The notes: generated from the sequence alone by a model not told the origin. Positions 54,924 through 63,513 are shown, counted from the stretch's first letter. The stretch is DNA of 64,000 nucleotides from Bacillus sp. FJAT-22090 (GCF_001278755.1 NZ_CP012601.1:992001-1056000), one strand, 5' to 3'. Numbers and translations are program-made.

Positions 54924-55010
54924 TCTTCAGTTAACGGGTGCTTTAGTTTAACAAGAGGCTGCCTTTAGGGGTAGCTTTTTCTTATTGAACTAACGGTGCA
55001 GGTTAGATAC
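54924..55010 (+). repeat. Array element, type C, complete
   Basis: TTCAGTTAACGGGTGC, TTTAGTTTAACAAGAG, terminator GGCTGCCTTTAGGGGTAGC with TTTTTCTTA, then TTGAACTAACGGTGCAGG and TTAGATACC; the last arm is partly lost. Confidence 0.85.
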
Positions 55011-55024
55011 CGTCAAACTTACGT

Positions 55025-55471
55025 ATGGAGAATTGTTGTGGAATGTGTAATTTATTTTTGAAAGGAGAATTAAGAAGTGATGAAAAATCTATAATTTCAG
55101 GGATTTTATTTAGTTTAATTTTGTTAGTTGGGTGTAATGGAGAGCCGGAAGTGGAAGTAATAGATGCTCCGAAAAACGGGGAAAATGATGCAAATTTATT
55201 ATCAGAATCAGAATCAAATTTCTTATCAGAATTACAAAATGAAATAATAGTATCTATTACAGAGCTAACGGGATTTGATAGTGAGTCAATAGCAATAATG
55301 TTAGGTGGTAGTGTTAAAGAAATTTCTGTATCAGTAAGTTTCCCAAAGGATGTAAAAGTTGATGATACGATGATTCAACAAATAGTTGAAGATTCTATAA
55401 AGAAAGTTTCTGAAACAGAAAACGTAACAATTAGCGAAGAAAATATAACAATAAAAATCGAGAAATACTAA
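55025..55471 (+). CDS. Small lipoprotein, start region probably frameshifted
   Basis: The mature part after lipobox LILLVGC (Cys) is a 110-residue acidic protein with two repeated halves (SITELTGFDSESIAIML, then SVSVSFPKDVKVDDTMIQQIVEDSIKK); family not recognised. As given, the frame reaches back to ATG 55025 through a strange Cys-rich leader (MENCCGMCN). The ribosome site AAAGGAG with GTGATGAAAAATC at 55078 lies one base out of frame: one more A in the A-run would give MKKSIISGILFSLILLVGC, a normal signal peptide. The true start is therefore probably 55078-55081 with a lost A. Confidence 0.6.
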   Translation: MENCCGMCNLFLKGELRSDEKSIISGILFSLILLVGCNGEPEVEVIDAPKNGENDANLLSESESNFLSELQNEIIVSITELTGFDSESIAIMLGGSVKEISVSVSFPKDVKVDDTMIQQIVEDSIKKVSETENVTISEENITIKIEKY

Positions 55472-55538
55472 CGGAGAAGTTCTTAAAGGATACAATCAAC
55501 CTTAAAAGTACAGTTGCTTTATAAGATTTGTGAAAAAA

Positions 55539-55575
55539 TGTACTTAAGCTAACGTGTGCTTGAGTTGAAGAAGGA
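55539..55575 (+). repeat. Array element, single left-type palindrome
   Basis: ATGTACTTAAGCTAACGTG, TGCTTGAGTTGAAGAAGG. The leader of the right palindrome precedes a left-type loop, as if the two had been joined. Confidence 0.78.
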
Positions 55576-56017
55576 ACAATAATGTAATCAAGCTCTTTTA
55601 TGAAACTGAATACTAAATCACAGAGAAGAATCCATTTTGAACAATCTTGTTTTCAAAATGGACTCTTTATATTTTATGGTTACATAAGGTTTAAAGAAGA
55701 ACTTCTATATTTAGTTATATTCAACATGTGTCTTTTAATCTCTTCTATTATGTATACTCTCCAAACAACTCCGGTTTCCAACTAACCGTTCATGACCCAA
55801 CGATTTCATAATCGTAATTAACGCAAATAATCTGGATTATATGGAACGATCGAAACCTTTGATGCATAAGAATTTCGGGCGTTTTGGTTTAACTATTCAA
55901 GTTATGGAAAGAAGGATTAACGCTATTTAATGTAGAACTAAAGAAGAAGCTTAGTTTAACAGAAGAAATGTTTTAGTTAAGTTATTTTATGAATATAACT
56001 GGATAGGGGGAAAATGA
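55576..56017. other. Spacer with hairpin, no supported gene
   Basis: CCATTTTGAA pairs with TTCAAAATGG at about 55632-55662, a possible terminator. The 61-codon frame at 55600 has no ribosome site and runs through the hairpin, so I do not call it. The rest is AT-rich, with a fragment TTAGTTTAACAGAAG (55951) resembling an element arm. Confidence 0.35.
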
Positions 56018-56479
56018 ATGCAAATTATTGAATTACTGGAAAGGAATAACCTATTCGAAAAAGCAATTCAAGTATTCTGGAAAGAATGGGGAAATGAGCA
56101 TAATTATAAATTTTATGAAGATGCTATGATTCATTCTTGTTGTATTTCATCAGATATTCCAAGGTTTTATGTGTTGATAGAAAAGGAGGAAATCATTGGA
56201 ACTTATGCATTATTAAGAAATGACCTTAACAGCCGCCAAGACCTATGCCCGTGGCTCGCCTGCTTATTCGTGAAAGAAGAATATAGAGGTAGAGAAATAG
56301 GTTCTAAGTTGCTTCAACACAGTCTGAAAGAAGCAGCAAGAAAAGGATATGATAAGCTTTATTTGTCTACAGATATTGATGGCTATTATGAAAAATATGG
56401 ATGGAAAAATAGCGGCGTCGTATACGGAGTTAGTGGTGGGCATATCAAGCTATATGAAAAAGAAACAGGTTTAAAGTAA
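56018..56479 (+). CDS. GNAT acetyltransferase (array cargo)
   Basis: 153 residues, ATG behind AGGGGGAAA. CPWLACLFVKEEYRGREIGSKLLQHSLKEAARKGYDKLYLSTDIDGYYEKYGWK carries the acetyl-CoA loop R-G-R-E-I-G-S and the beta5 bulge. Acceptor unknown. Followed 36 bases later by a complete type A element. Confidence 0.88.
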   Translation: MQIIELLERNNLFEKAIQVFWKEWGNEHNYKFYEDAMIHSCCISSDIPRFYVLIEKEEIIGTYALLRNDLNSRQDLCPWLACLFVKEEYRGREIGSKLLQHSLKEAARKGYDKLYLSTDIDGYYEKYGWKNSGVVYGVSGGHIKLYEKETGLK

Positions 56480-56514
56480 ATACAATTCTAAAGTAAATAT
56501 AATGTGAATGATTT

Positions 56515-56650
56515 CACTTAAATTAACGGGTGCTTTAGCAGAACAAGACCATCATTTTCGATGGTCTATTTATTATCCAAATCGTCAAGTTGATCTCAGA
56601 AATCCAGTGTGAAATGTTTCACTTAAACTAACGACGCAGTTTAGTTTAAG
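56515..56650 (+). repeat. Array element, type A, complete
   Basis: CTTAAATTAACGGGTGC, TTTAGCAGAACAAG, ACCATCATTTTCGATGGT with CTATTTATT, CTCAGAAATCCAGTGTG, then TTTCACTTAAACTAACG and ACGCAGTTTAGTTTAAG. Confidence 0.87.
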
Positions 56651-56743
56651 TACATTCCTTAACAAAGTTATAAAAAAAGCCGAACTCGACAATGAACTGC
56701 CCCGTAAATGTTAGACATTAACTAACATTTACGGGGTGTTTTT

Positions 56744-57271
56744 ATGTCTAAATATACAGTAGAAGTTAAATTAGAAGCGGTGGAACGCTATTTAACTGGA
56801 AACCAAAGCTATAAAACTATTGCAGAAAGCATTGGCGCAGCTAAATCTCAAGTCATTACTTGGGTAAAACTATTTGAAGCACAAGGTGAACATGGTTTTC
56901 AGAAAGACGACTATACAAGTTACTCATCAGCGTTTAAACTAGACGTACTCAATTTTATGATCAAAACTGGTGCGTCTCTTCGAGAAACCGCAAGCACATT
57001 TAATATTTCTTCCCCTAGTACCGTGTATAAGTGGGAACAGTTGCTTAAGACAAAAGGAATGGACGCGCTTGAACCAAAGAAAAAGGGGCGTCCATCCATG
57101 AAAAAACAAACGAAGAAAATTATATCACCAACATCCACTCCAGCAGAAGACTCAGTCGAAGCTCTGCAAGCGAAAGTCGAGCGTTTAGAAATGGAAAATG
57201 CTTATTTAAAAAAGTTAAACGCTTTAGTTCAGACGCAGGAAAAATTACAAACAAAATCAAAGCGCAAGTAA
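56744..57271 (+). CDS. IS3-family OrfA (transposase DNA-binding part)
   Basis: 175 residues. Two helix-turn-helix repeats ([30 protein letters not shown] and [29 protein letters not shown]), then a leucine-zipper-like coiled coil ([21 protein letters not shown]). At 57208-57214 an in-frame A_AAA_AAG slippery run allows -1 frameshifting into orfB; the -1 frame is open from there to the orfB stop. Confidence 0.9.
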   Translation: MSKYTVEVKLEAVERYLTGNQSYKTIAESIGAAKSQVITWVKLFEAQGEHGFQKDDYTSYSSAFKLDVLNFMIKTGASLRETASTFNISSPSTVYKWEQLLKTKGMDALEPKKKGRPSMKKQTKKIISPTSTPAEDSVEALQAKVERLEMENAYLKKLNALVQTQEKLQTKSKRK

Positions 57272-57300
57272 TTTTTGAACTAAAGGGACAATATGAGGTC

Positions 57301-58110
57301 GTGGATTTAGTTGAGGTCGCTGACATTCCACGCAGTACTTATTACTACTGGGAAAAACGATTGGATCAAGTCGATAAATATGAAGCGGGAAAAGAAGCCA
57401 TTAAGATCATTTATCACGAACATAAGGGTCGTTATGGTTACCGTCGCATCGCGAAAGAACTGCAGAAATACGGTTTTACTCATGATCCGAAGACCATCAA
57501 CCGCTTGATGAATGAAATTGGTTTAAAATGTGAGGTCCGTATGAAGAAGTATCGCTCTTATAAAGGAAACGTTGGGAAAATCGCTCCTAATGTACTACAA
57601 CGTGATTTTAAGGCAGAGAAAATGAATCAAAAATGGGTAACAGACGTGACTGAATTCCATCTATTTGGAGAAAAACGTTATCTGTCACCTGTTCTTGATT
57701 TGTGTAATGGAGAAATTATCGCATATAAAGTCATGAATCGACCGGTCTACCAACTTGTAGGAGATATGTTAGACGAAGCTGTTCAGCGCCTCCAGCCAGG
57801 AGACGAAGTCATCCTTCATTCCGATCAAGGCTGGCATTATCAAATGAAAAAATATCAACAGACATTACAAGCACATCAAATTACACAGAGTATGTCTCGT
57901 AAAGGGAACTGTTTAGATAACGCAGTCATTGAAAATTTCTTTGGCCTATTAAAGTCTGAACTGCTTTATTTACAAGAGTTTGAGAGCATGGCGCATTTTG
58001 AAAAGGAATTAGAAGAATATATGGATTATTATAATCACAAGCGAATGAAGGCAAAATTAAAAGATCTGAGCCAGGTAGAATACCGAACACAGATCTTAGA
58101 AGCTGCCTAA
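57301..58110 (+). CDS. IS3-family OrfB (integrase domain)
   Basis: The shown 269 residues start at GTG, but the -1 frame is open back to the slippery site, so the natural product is an OrfAB fusion. Pre-catalytic helices ([28 protein letters not shown]) are followed by the DDE triad: [20 protein letters not shown] and [17 protein letters not shown]. The element looks able to move. Confidence 0.92.
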   Translation: MDLVEVADIPRSTYYYWEKRLDQVDKYEAGKEAIKIIYHEHKGRYGYRRIAKELQKYGFTHDPKTINRLMNEIGLKCEVRMKKYRSYKGNVGKIAPNVLQRDFKAEKMNQKWVTDVTEFHLFGEKRYLSPVLDLCNGEIIAYKVMNRPVYQLVGDMLDEAVQRLQPGDEVILHSDQGWHYQMKKYQQTLQAHQITQSMSRKGNCLDNAVIENFFGLLKSELLYLQEFESMAHFEKELEEYMDYYNHKRMKAKLKDLSQVEYRTQILEAA

Positions 58111-58194
58111 ATTATTTGTCTAACTTTATTGGGTCAGTTCACAATTGGAGGCTTTTTCTTTATATTAATTTCTTGATTAATGGACTTCTTGCTT

Positions 58195-58671
58195 CTAATT
58201 CAAATCTTTTAAATACCACGCATCCATAGCAGAATGGTCAGAACCTGATAGTGGTTCGTGTAAAAGAATAAATCCAAATTTTTCATATAATATACATGCA
58301 GCTTTTAATTCATGCATTGTTTCTAAGTAACACTTTTCATAATGTTTAGAGGCAAATGACAAAGCCGTTTCCATTAACTTCTTTCCCAATCCTAAACCTT
58401 GTGTTTTTTTACTTAAATATAGCTTTTGCAATTCGCAAACAATATCATGTTCATTAAACGGTGCTATACCAATTCCACCAACAACTTCTCCTTCCATTTC
58501 TACTACCCAATAGGTCGCATGTTTAAAATTATTATAATATTGGTGAAGGTCGTTAAGTTGAGGGTCAAAATAAGCTGAACCAGGAATCGCTAATCCAAGT
58601 GATTTTAGTGAGTCTTGTATTATTTCCTTTACCTTTACATTGTCTTCTTTTCTAATTTCTCTAATGATCAT
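58195..58671 (-). CDS. GNAT acetyltransferase
   Basis: 158 residues from ATG 58671 behind GGAG. VCELQKLYLSKKTQGLGLGKKLMETALSFASKHYEKCYLETM is the acetyl-CoA core (Q-G-L-G-L-G-K) of YjcF/PhnO-like GNATs; YEKFGFILL follows. Divergent from a MarR regulator gene with two shared GACAAAGTC boxes in the gap, so probably regulated by it. Its own terminator has been split by the IS. Confidence 0.87.
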   Translation of the reverse strand: MIIREIRKEDNVKVKEIIQDSLKSLGLAIPGSAYFDPQLNDLHQYYNNFKHATYWVVEMEGEVVGGIGIAPFNEHDIVCELQKLYLSKKTQGLGLGKKLMETALSFASKHYEKCYLETMHELKAACILYEKFGFILLHEPLSGSDHSAMDAWYLKDLN

Positions 58672-58744
58672 ATATTATCTCCTTCAATTCGCTCTAAATA
58701 AAGATTGCGAAAGATTTTTGAATATGGGCATCCTCAAAAACGTA

Positions 58745-58800
58745 GACAAAGTCCACTTTTTAGGGTTATAGTTATATTAAAATTAAATGTGGACAAAGTC
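58745..58800. promoter_or_regulatory. Paired GACAAAGTC boxes between GNAT and MarR genes
   Basis: GACAAAGTC occurs at 58745-58753 and 58792-58800, 47 bases apart, flanking TTATAGTTATATTAAAAT that contains likely -10 sequences. Each box is a GAC-AAA-GTC half-palindrome pair. This is a natural MarR operator location. Confidence 0.5.
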
Positions 58801-58816
58801 AACTAAAGGAGAATAT

Positions 58817-59248
58817 ATGGATAAAGATATTATTTATGATATCAGACAATTCAACAGATTTTATACAAAGTTACTAAGTTTATTTAATAACCAAATTTTA
58901 GATACAGATTATTCATTAATCGAAGCACGAGTACTATTTGAAATTAGCGAAAGAACCGAATGTATTGCCAATAATCTCGTTCAAGAACTGAATATTGATA
59001 GAAGCTATATGAGCAGAATTTTACGTAAATTAGAGAGAGAAGAATTAATAGAGAAAAAAAGCTCAATAATCGACAGTAGAAAAAACTTTCTTTATTTGAC
59101 CAAAAAAGGAGAGGAACTGCTGGATAAAATTAATATTCAGTCAGATGAACAAATAAATCAATTGTTTAATGGACTAACTGATAGTGAGATTAATGAAATT
59201 CGTATTTCGATGATGATAATAAAAGAAAAATTAGATAAAAATAAGTAA
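58817..59248 (+). CDS. MarR-family regulator
   Basis: 143 residues from ATG 58817 (AAAGGAGAA upstream). Winged helix: LIEARVLFEISERTECIANNLVQELNIDRSYMSRILRKLEREELIEKKSSIIDSRKNFLYLTKKG. Probably controls itself and the divergent GNAT gene. There is no array element between the two, so they form one unit. Confidence 0.88.
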   Translation: MDKDIIYDIRQFNRFYTKLLSLFNNQILDTDYSLIEARVLFEISERTECIANNLVQELNIDRSYMSRILRKLEREELIEKKSSIIDSRKNFLYLTKKGEELLDKINIQSDEQINQLFNGLTDSEINEIRISMMIIKEKLDKNK

Positions 59249-59356
59249 TGAAAATTCGGAAGAGCATTTTTGGAGGCGATGTTCAATCAGTTTATCTTGG
59301 TATAAGTGTAAACTAAACTAACCTAGTAAACATAAATTTGAGGTGAATCTTGACAA

Positions 59357-59405
59357 GTGTGAAATGTTACACTTAAACAAACGAAGCAGGTTAGTTGAAA
59401 AAGAA
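59357..59405 (+). repeat. Array element, type A right half
   Basis: GTGTGAAATGTTACACTT, AAACAAACGAAGCAGG, TTAGTTGAAAAAGAAG. The left half is reduced to AACTAAACTAACCTAG around 59311. Confidence 0.75.
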
Positions 59406-59478
59406 GACAATTAATTTTCTTTTTCGCAGAATAATTAAATTATAATTTATACTCTTAATATGAAAGTGAGTGAGACTT

Positions 59479-60252
59479 TTGAGATTAGTTTTTGATTTAG
59501 ATGGAACAGTTTGTTTTAAAGGACAACCAATATCTAACAGGATACTTCTTTCATTATCACAGTTAAGGGAAGCGGGTATTGAAGTCATTTTCGCATCTGC
59601 TAGACCTATTCGAGATATGCTACCTGTTATAGACGAAGCGTTTCATCATTACACTATGATTGGGGGAAATGGCTCTTTAATATCAAAAGGAGGAAAAGTA
59701 ATCAAATCCAATTCGTTTTCAACAGATGAAATTAACGAAATAAAGAGTCTTATTAAACAATATAATGCTACTTATCTAATAGATGGTGAGTGGGACTATG
59801 CTTATACAGGGTCAGATACACACCCTATACTTCAAAATTTAGACCCTGCAAAATTAGCTAAAATGGTTAGTTTAGAGTCTCTTGATTCAGTAGTTAAAGT
59901 TCTGTTTCTTACCTCAAATAATATGGATGAATTAGCAGAAAAACTTTCAAAACTTAATGTATATGTAAATAAACATAGTAACGAGAATGTACTTGATATC
60001 AGCCCAAGTGGGATAAATAAATGGAGTGCATTAAAGACTCTTGGGATAAAAGAAAATACATATATTGCTTTTGGGAACGATGCGAATGATATATCAATGT
60101 TTGAAAAAGCATTCCATACAGTGATGATTGGCTATCACGAACAATTAGCTCCTTTTGCAAAAGAAACTATTTCATTGAGTGGGGATTACGAACAGGAAAT
60201 CGTAGAAAAAATACTCACTCTTTCAAAAGAATATAGATCAATCCACGTATAG
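59479..60252 (+). CDS. HAD-superfamily phosphatase (Cof type)
   Basis: 257 residues from TTG 59479; the GTG at 59470 is too close to the AAAGTGAG site. Motif I FDLDGTVC, motif II EVIFASARP, conserved Lys in GINKWSALK and motif IV AFGNDANDISMF. The cap and order match Cof-type phosphatases, which act on sugar or cofactor phosphates. Single cargo gene between type A elements. Confidence 0.88.
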   Translation: MRLVFDLDGTVCFKGQPISNRILLSLSQLREAGIEVIFASARPIRDMLPVIDEAFHHYTMIGGNGSLISKGGKVIKSNSFSTDEINEIKSLIKQYNATYLIDGEWDYAYTGSDTHPILQNLDPAKLAKMVSLESLDSVVKVLFLTSNNMDELAEKLSKLNVYVNKHSNENVLDISPSGINKWSALKTLGIKENTYIAFGNDANDISMFEKAFHTVMIGYHEQLAPFAKETISLSGDYEQEIVEKILTLSKEYRSIHV

Positions 60253-60259
60253 TTCTAAT

Positions 60260-60396
60260 TTCACTAACGAGTGCTTTAGTTGAATAAGACCATCGTTTCG
60301 ATGGTCTATTTTTTTATCCAAAACATCAAGTAGATCTCAGAAATCCATTGTGAAATGTTAAACTTAAGCTGACGATCAGTTTTGTTGAATAAAGAT
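60260..60396 (+). repeat. Array element, type A, complete with diverged right arm
   Basis: TTTCACTAACGAGTGC, TTTAGTTGAATAAG, ACCATCGTTTCGATGGT with CTATTTTTTT, AGATCTCAGAAATCCATTG, then TTAAGCTGACGATCAG and TTTTGTTGAATAAAG. Confidence 0.83.
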
Positions 60397-60439
60397 ATAG
60401 GATGGCTGGAGGAAAAGTACCATTAAGGTGGTTGATAAA

Positions 60440-60901
60440 GTGGAAACAAATGCTTTATTTTATAAGATTCAAAAGAGAACTATTTCGACTGAGGATTATG
60501 TATATTGGTCGCACAACTTATTAGAAAACGATGTGTCATCACCTTCCGTAAATATAATTTCTTCATTTTCATTTGACGAAAATATTTTCGACGTGGAAGT
60601 TTATTTTAAAAGAGCTTTAAATGAGTTGGGAATACAGAAACCAACCTTTGAGATATGTGCTAGAGCCTATATAGGTCATTTAGCAATAAAAATAATAAAG
60701 GAAAATAGCCATTCCGTGACATTTGATTTTGCTTATAGGATTTTTCGGATTGTAGCTTCGGATTTACATTATCCAGATGATTTGATTGAGTGGTATGAAA
60801 TAAGTGAAATGATTGATGAACTACGATATGGTGATATACCTTTAGAGTTTAATGAAGATGAAGTAGTATCAAGGATTAAAAATGGGGCAAATATCTTTTA
60901 A
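60440..60901 (+). CDS. Unrecognised soluble protein (array cargo)
   Basis: 153 residues from GTG 60440 behind AAGGTGG; the GTG at 60428 overlaps that site. Mostly helical with acidic C-terminal half (DLIEWYEISEMIDELRYGD). No motif or family recognised. Bounded by elements at 60260 and 60925. Confidence 0.6.
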   Translation: METNALFYKIQKRTISTEDYVYWSHNLLENDVSSPSVNIISSFSFDENIFDVEVYFKRALNELGIQKPTFEICARAYIGHLAIKIIKENSHSVTFDFAYRIFRIVASDLHYPDDLIEWYEISEMIDELRYGDIPLEFNEDEVVSRIKNGANIF

Positions 60902-60924
60902 GGGTTAGATATTTAGTATTTATT

Positions 60925-61017
60925 CTTCAACTAACAGGTGCTTTAGTAAAAGAACATGGGTTGCTTAGGCAACTCTTTTTTCTTATTGAACTAACGGGGC
61001 AGGTTAGTTTAACAAGA
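60925..61017 (+). repeat. Array element, type B, complete
   Basis: TTCAACTAACAGGTGC, TTTAGTAAAAGAAC, GGGTTGCTTAGGCAACTC with TTTTTTCTTA, TTGAACTAACGGGGCAGG and TTAGTTTAACAAG. A further arm fragment GGAGGTTAGTTTAGTG lies at 61079-61094. Confidence 0.88.
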
Positions 61018-61127
61018 AAATGGAAAATTTATTTAAAAATGGAACCTCGATTCGTTTCAAACGTATTCAAGTAAAGACGGAGGTTAGTTTAGTGTAAAGT
61101 TGGACTGAAATAGAAAGGGGTTAAAAT

Positions 61128-61415
61128 ATGCAAAAGTGTAACAACTGTAACCATCCATTAAAATGGGGTAAAATCTACAATTCGGTAATGTGGTTCTACA
61201 AATCTATTCAATGTGAAAAGTGTGGTACTGATTATAAAATATCTTTTCCTTCAAGGTTGATAGGGGTTTTTCTTACTTTACCAATACCAATTTTCGGATT
61301 GATTTTGTCACCCTTTGATAATGATTTTGTAAATATTTTGATAGGTATTTGTATTAGTTTTACTGGCTCATTACTTATACCATTTCTAGTGAAATATAAA
61401 AACGTTATTACATAA
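61128..61415 (+). CDS. Small zinc-ribbon membrane protein (TIGR04104-like)
   Basis: 95 residues, ATG behind AAAGGGG. N-terminal CNNCNHPLKW and IQCEKCGTDYKI form a four-Cys zinc ribbon, followed by two hydrophobic helices (about 47-65 and 68-88). This arrangement matches the TIGR04104 putative zinc-finger membrane proteins as I recall them. Function unknown. Confidence 0.7.
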   Translation: MQKCNNCNHPLKWGKIYNSVMWFYKSIQCEKCGTDYKISFPSRLIGVFLTLPIPIFGLILSPFDNDFVNILIGICISFTGSLLIPFLVKYKNVIT

Positions 61416-61440
61416 AATATGTAGATTGTGATGATTTACA

Positions 61441-61532
61441 CTTCAACTAACGGGTGCTTTAGTTAAAGATCATGGGGTTGCTTAGGTAGCTCTTTTTCTT
61501 TTTCAACTAAAGCGGCAGTTTAGTTGAAGAAG
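61441..61532 (+). repeat. Array element, type B, complete
   Basis: TTCAACTAACGGGTGC, TTTAGTTAAAGATC, GGGGTTGCTTAGGTAGCTC with TTTTTCTTTTT, then CAACTAAAGCGGCAG and TTTAGTTGAAGAAG. Confidence 0.88.
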
Positions 61533-61560
61533 ATAAGAAAGTAAAAAAGGGGAATTTAAT

Positions 61561-62136
61561 ATGAAAAAATGGAGCAAGGTTATACCGATACTAATTGTAA
61601 TCATTGTGTTATTTATTATTAGTGGATATAGGTTTACTGCATTAAGTGCTGCCAAAGGAAACTCAATCCTATCAAAAGATGCTGAGTTAGTGGAGGAATA
61701 TGATATAGGTAAATCTACTATATTTTTATTTAAGAGTAATAACGAAGAGATATTTCAAACAGTATTATCCGAGAAGTTTGGATTACTACATCGAAGCAGT
61801 GTATCTACCAATGTACCTTTCAATGCAGATGAAATTCAAACTGTAGGTGGTTTTAGCTTCACAGGGAAAAATGATGCAGCCACATTATTAAGTGTCATAT
61901 CTAATGATAATGAAGTTGTTTATATAGAGGCTGGTGTAGACCCTTATATTGAAAGAAAAGTAATTAAAAAAGGTGAGCGAATCTCTTTCTTATTTTCATT
62001 TAGCAAACAATTGGACTCACTAAATGCAACTGCATTTAATAAAGAGGGGAAAGCACTTTATTATTACGGTCTTCCCAAAAACGTAAATCAGGTTCATATT
62101 CCCGAAGATTTAAAGTGGTATAAAATCGTTGATTAA
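61561..62136 (+). CDS. Membrane-anchored extracellular protein of unknown function
   Basis: 191 residues, ATG behind AAAGGGG. One N-terminal membrane helix (VIPILIVIIVLFIISGY) then a soluble domain with mixed strands (GKSTIFLFKSNNEEIFQTVL, TVGGFSFTGKNDAATLLSV). Not recognised. Bounded by elements at 61441 and 62253. Confidence 0.68.
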   Translation: MKKWSKVIPILIVIIVLFIISGYRFTALSAAKGNSILSKDAELVEEYDIGKSTIFLFKSNNEEIFQTVLSEKFGLLHRSSVSTNVPFNADEIQTVGGFSFTGKNDAATLLSVISNDNEVVYIEAGVDPYIERKVIKKGERISFLFSFSKQLDSLNATAFNKEGKALYYYGLPKNVNQVHIPEDLKWYKIVD

Positions 62137-62252
62137 AGTTTTTAAGTGATATGGGCTTCAGTGAAGACTGTAGAGTGGATAAGAGGTCTCTTTTACTAAA
62201 GCTCTGTGTGAAAAGATTGGGGATATGAGAATATAGGGATGTTGTATTATCT

Positions 62253-62286
62253 TGTTCAACTAACGCGGCAGGTTAGTTTAATAAGT
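62253..62286 (+). repeat. Array element, single right-type palindrome
   Basis: TTCAACTAACGCGGCAGG then TTAGTTTAATAAG. No left palindrome or terminator module precedes it. Confidence 0.82.
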
Positions 62287-62314
62287 AATGTTTCAAGAAC
62301 GAGGAGGTAATTAA

Positions 62315-62755
62315 TTGAAAATCACTAAGAACAATGGTTTTGATTTTCTCATAGTAAAAGAAGAAGAAATATACGATTATCAACGATTAGCTGGCTCGTA
62401 TGCAGTAATCAAGTGTGATGACAAATATCTTTTATGTTATAACACTTGGAGAAAACAATGGGAATTGCCAGCGGGACAAAGAGAGGAGAATGAAACGTCA
62501 AAGAATTGTGCAATCAGAGAACTTTACGAGGAAACTAGTCAAATCGTTTCAGATTTAGAATTTAAGGGTTTATTAAAAGTGAAAAACCTCTCAAATGATG
62601 AAGTGAAATATAATCCTGTCTATTTTACTACTCTTGAAGAACTCCAACCATTTCAAAAAAATAATGAGACATCTGAAATAAAATTGTGGAATTTAAAAGA
62701 ACAGGTTGGATATATAGATGAGGTAGACATTAAAATATTTGATTATATAAAATAA
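62315..62755 (+). CDS. NUDIX hydrolase (array cargo)
   Basis: 146 residues, TTG start behind AGGAGG. The Nudix box is complete: GQREENETSKNCAIRELYEETSQ fits G-x5-E-x7-REL-x-EE. Such enzymes hydrolyse nucleoside diphosphate derivatives; substrate unknown. Nudix genes are frequent in integron cassettes too. Confidence 0.9.
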   Translation: MKITKNNGFDFLIVKEEEIYDYQRLAGSYAVIKCDDKYLLCYNTWRKQWELPAGQREENETSKNCAIRELYEETSQIVSDLEFKGLLKVKNLSNDEVKYNPVYFTTLEELQPFQKNNETSEIKLWNLKEQVGYIDEVDIKIFDYIK

Positions 62756-62774
62756 AATTTTGCTGTGGTCCTTA

Positions 62775-62864
62775 TTGCACTAACGGGTGCTTTAGTTGAA
62801 CAAGTGGCTGCCTGAAAGGGTAGCTTTTTCTTATTGAACTAATGCAGCAGTTTAGTTTAATAAG
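62775..62864 (+). repeat. Array element, type C, complete
   Basis: TTGCACTAACGGGTGC, TTTAGTTGAACAAGTG, GCTGCCTGAAAGGGTAGC with TTTTTCTTA, TTGAACTAATGCAGCAG and TTTAGTTTAATAAGG. Confidence 0.88.
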
Positions 62865-62905
62865 GCGTATGTTAAAATACAGAAAAATACTAGGGAATGA
62901 TTTGA

Positions 62906-63358
62906 GTGGCACGATTAAAAATTGGTGATGTTTTTGAGATAGTTACATCAAATGGAATAGGGTTATTTCAATATGTTCATAAAGACGAAACCATAGGTGA
63001 GTTAATCCGAATATTACCCTACTTATTTGAGGAGGGTTATGTTATAGAAGATGAATTACTGAAAAAGAAAGAATTATATCTTATTCATTTCCCTTTAGGA
63101 ACAGCTCTAAATCAAAAGTTAGTAACTAAAAAGGGTAGTTATCCAATCCCACAAGATTTTAAATTACCTAAAAAATTTAGAAGTGAATATATGGTAAATG
63201 GTGAATTGATCTGTTGGCATATCATTGATTATGACACTTGGAAAAGAGAAACAGTCGAAAGAATGACTGAGGAACAAAAGCAACTATCACCTTGGAGAAT
63301 TTGGAATGACACCTTACTTAAACAGAGATTAGCTGAAGGATGGACATTAGATAGATGA
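62906..63358 (+). CDS. Imm26-like immunity-type protein (tentative)
   Basis: 150 residues starting with GTG at 62906. The layout LKIGDVFEIVTSNGIGLFQYVHKDE, LIRILPYLFEEG, IPQDFKLPKKFR and the C-terminal LSPWRIWNDTLLKQRLAEGW recalls Imm26-type proteins found near polymorphic toxins, but I cannot confirm this. No toxin gene is visible next to it. Single cargo gene between elements. Confidence 0.6.
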   Translation: MARLKIGDVFEIVTSNGIGLFQYVHKDETIGELIRILPYLFEEGYVIEDELLKKKELYLIHFPLGTALNQKLVTKKGSYPIPQDFKLPKKFRSEYMVNGELICWHIIDYDTWKRETVERMTEEQKQLSPWRIWNDTLLKQRLAEGWTLDR

Positions 63359-63366
63359 ATATAATT

Positions 63367-63449
63367 TATTAAACTAACGGGTGCTTTACTTCAAGAAGGG
63401 GTAAAGCCTTTTTTCTTATTGAACTAACGCAGCAGTTTAGTTAAGAAGG
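63367..63449 (+). repeat. Array element, type D, complete
   Basis: AAACTAACGGGTGC, TTTACTTCAAGAAGGG, GTAAAGCC with TTTTTTCTTA, TTGAACTAACGCAGCAG and TTTAGTTAAGAAGG. It is nearly identical to the copy at 9441, 54 kb away. Confidence 0.88.
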
Positions 63450-63513
63450 AATCGCTATAAATTTTGTTGTTGAAATAGATCGTGCCATTTACTTTAACAA
63501 AGGAGGATTTACA

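Larger units (their letters stand above)
56693..58141 (+). mobile_element. IS3-family insertion sequence (IS150-like), 1449 bp
   Basis: The imperfect terminal inverted repeats begin TGAACTGCCCCGTAAATG on the left and, read inward from the right, TGAACTGACCCAATAAAG. The flanks carry a 3-bp target duplication CAA (56690-56692 and 58142-58144). It carries orfA and orfB joined by a programmed frameshift and appears intact. AAAAAGCC before the left flank and GGCTTTTT after the right flank are the two arms of one terminator hairpin, so the element landed in the loop of the terminator of the minus-strand GNAT gene. Confidence 0.9.

Noticed and set aside
55600-55785. 61-codon forward ORF
   Set aside because: No ribosome site, runs through a hairpin, and has no resemblance to a known protein.
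50963-63449. Calling the array palindromes attC sites of a mobile integron
   Set aside because: The arms (AACTAAC / GTTAGTT) do not fit RYYYAAC / GTTRRRY, there are no extrahelical-base pairs visible in a long imperfect stem, and the recombinase lacks the IntI-specific insert.
49989-63449. CRISPR array
   Set aside because: Repeats are hundreds of bases apart with genes between them; no short regular spacers and no cas genes.
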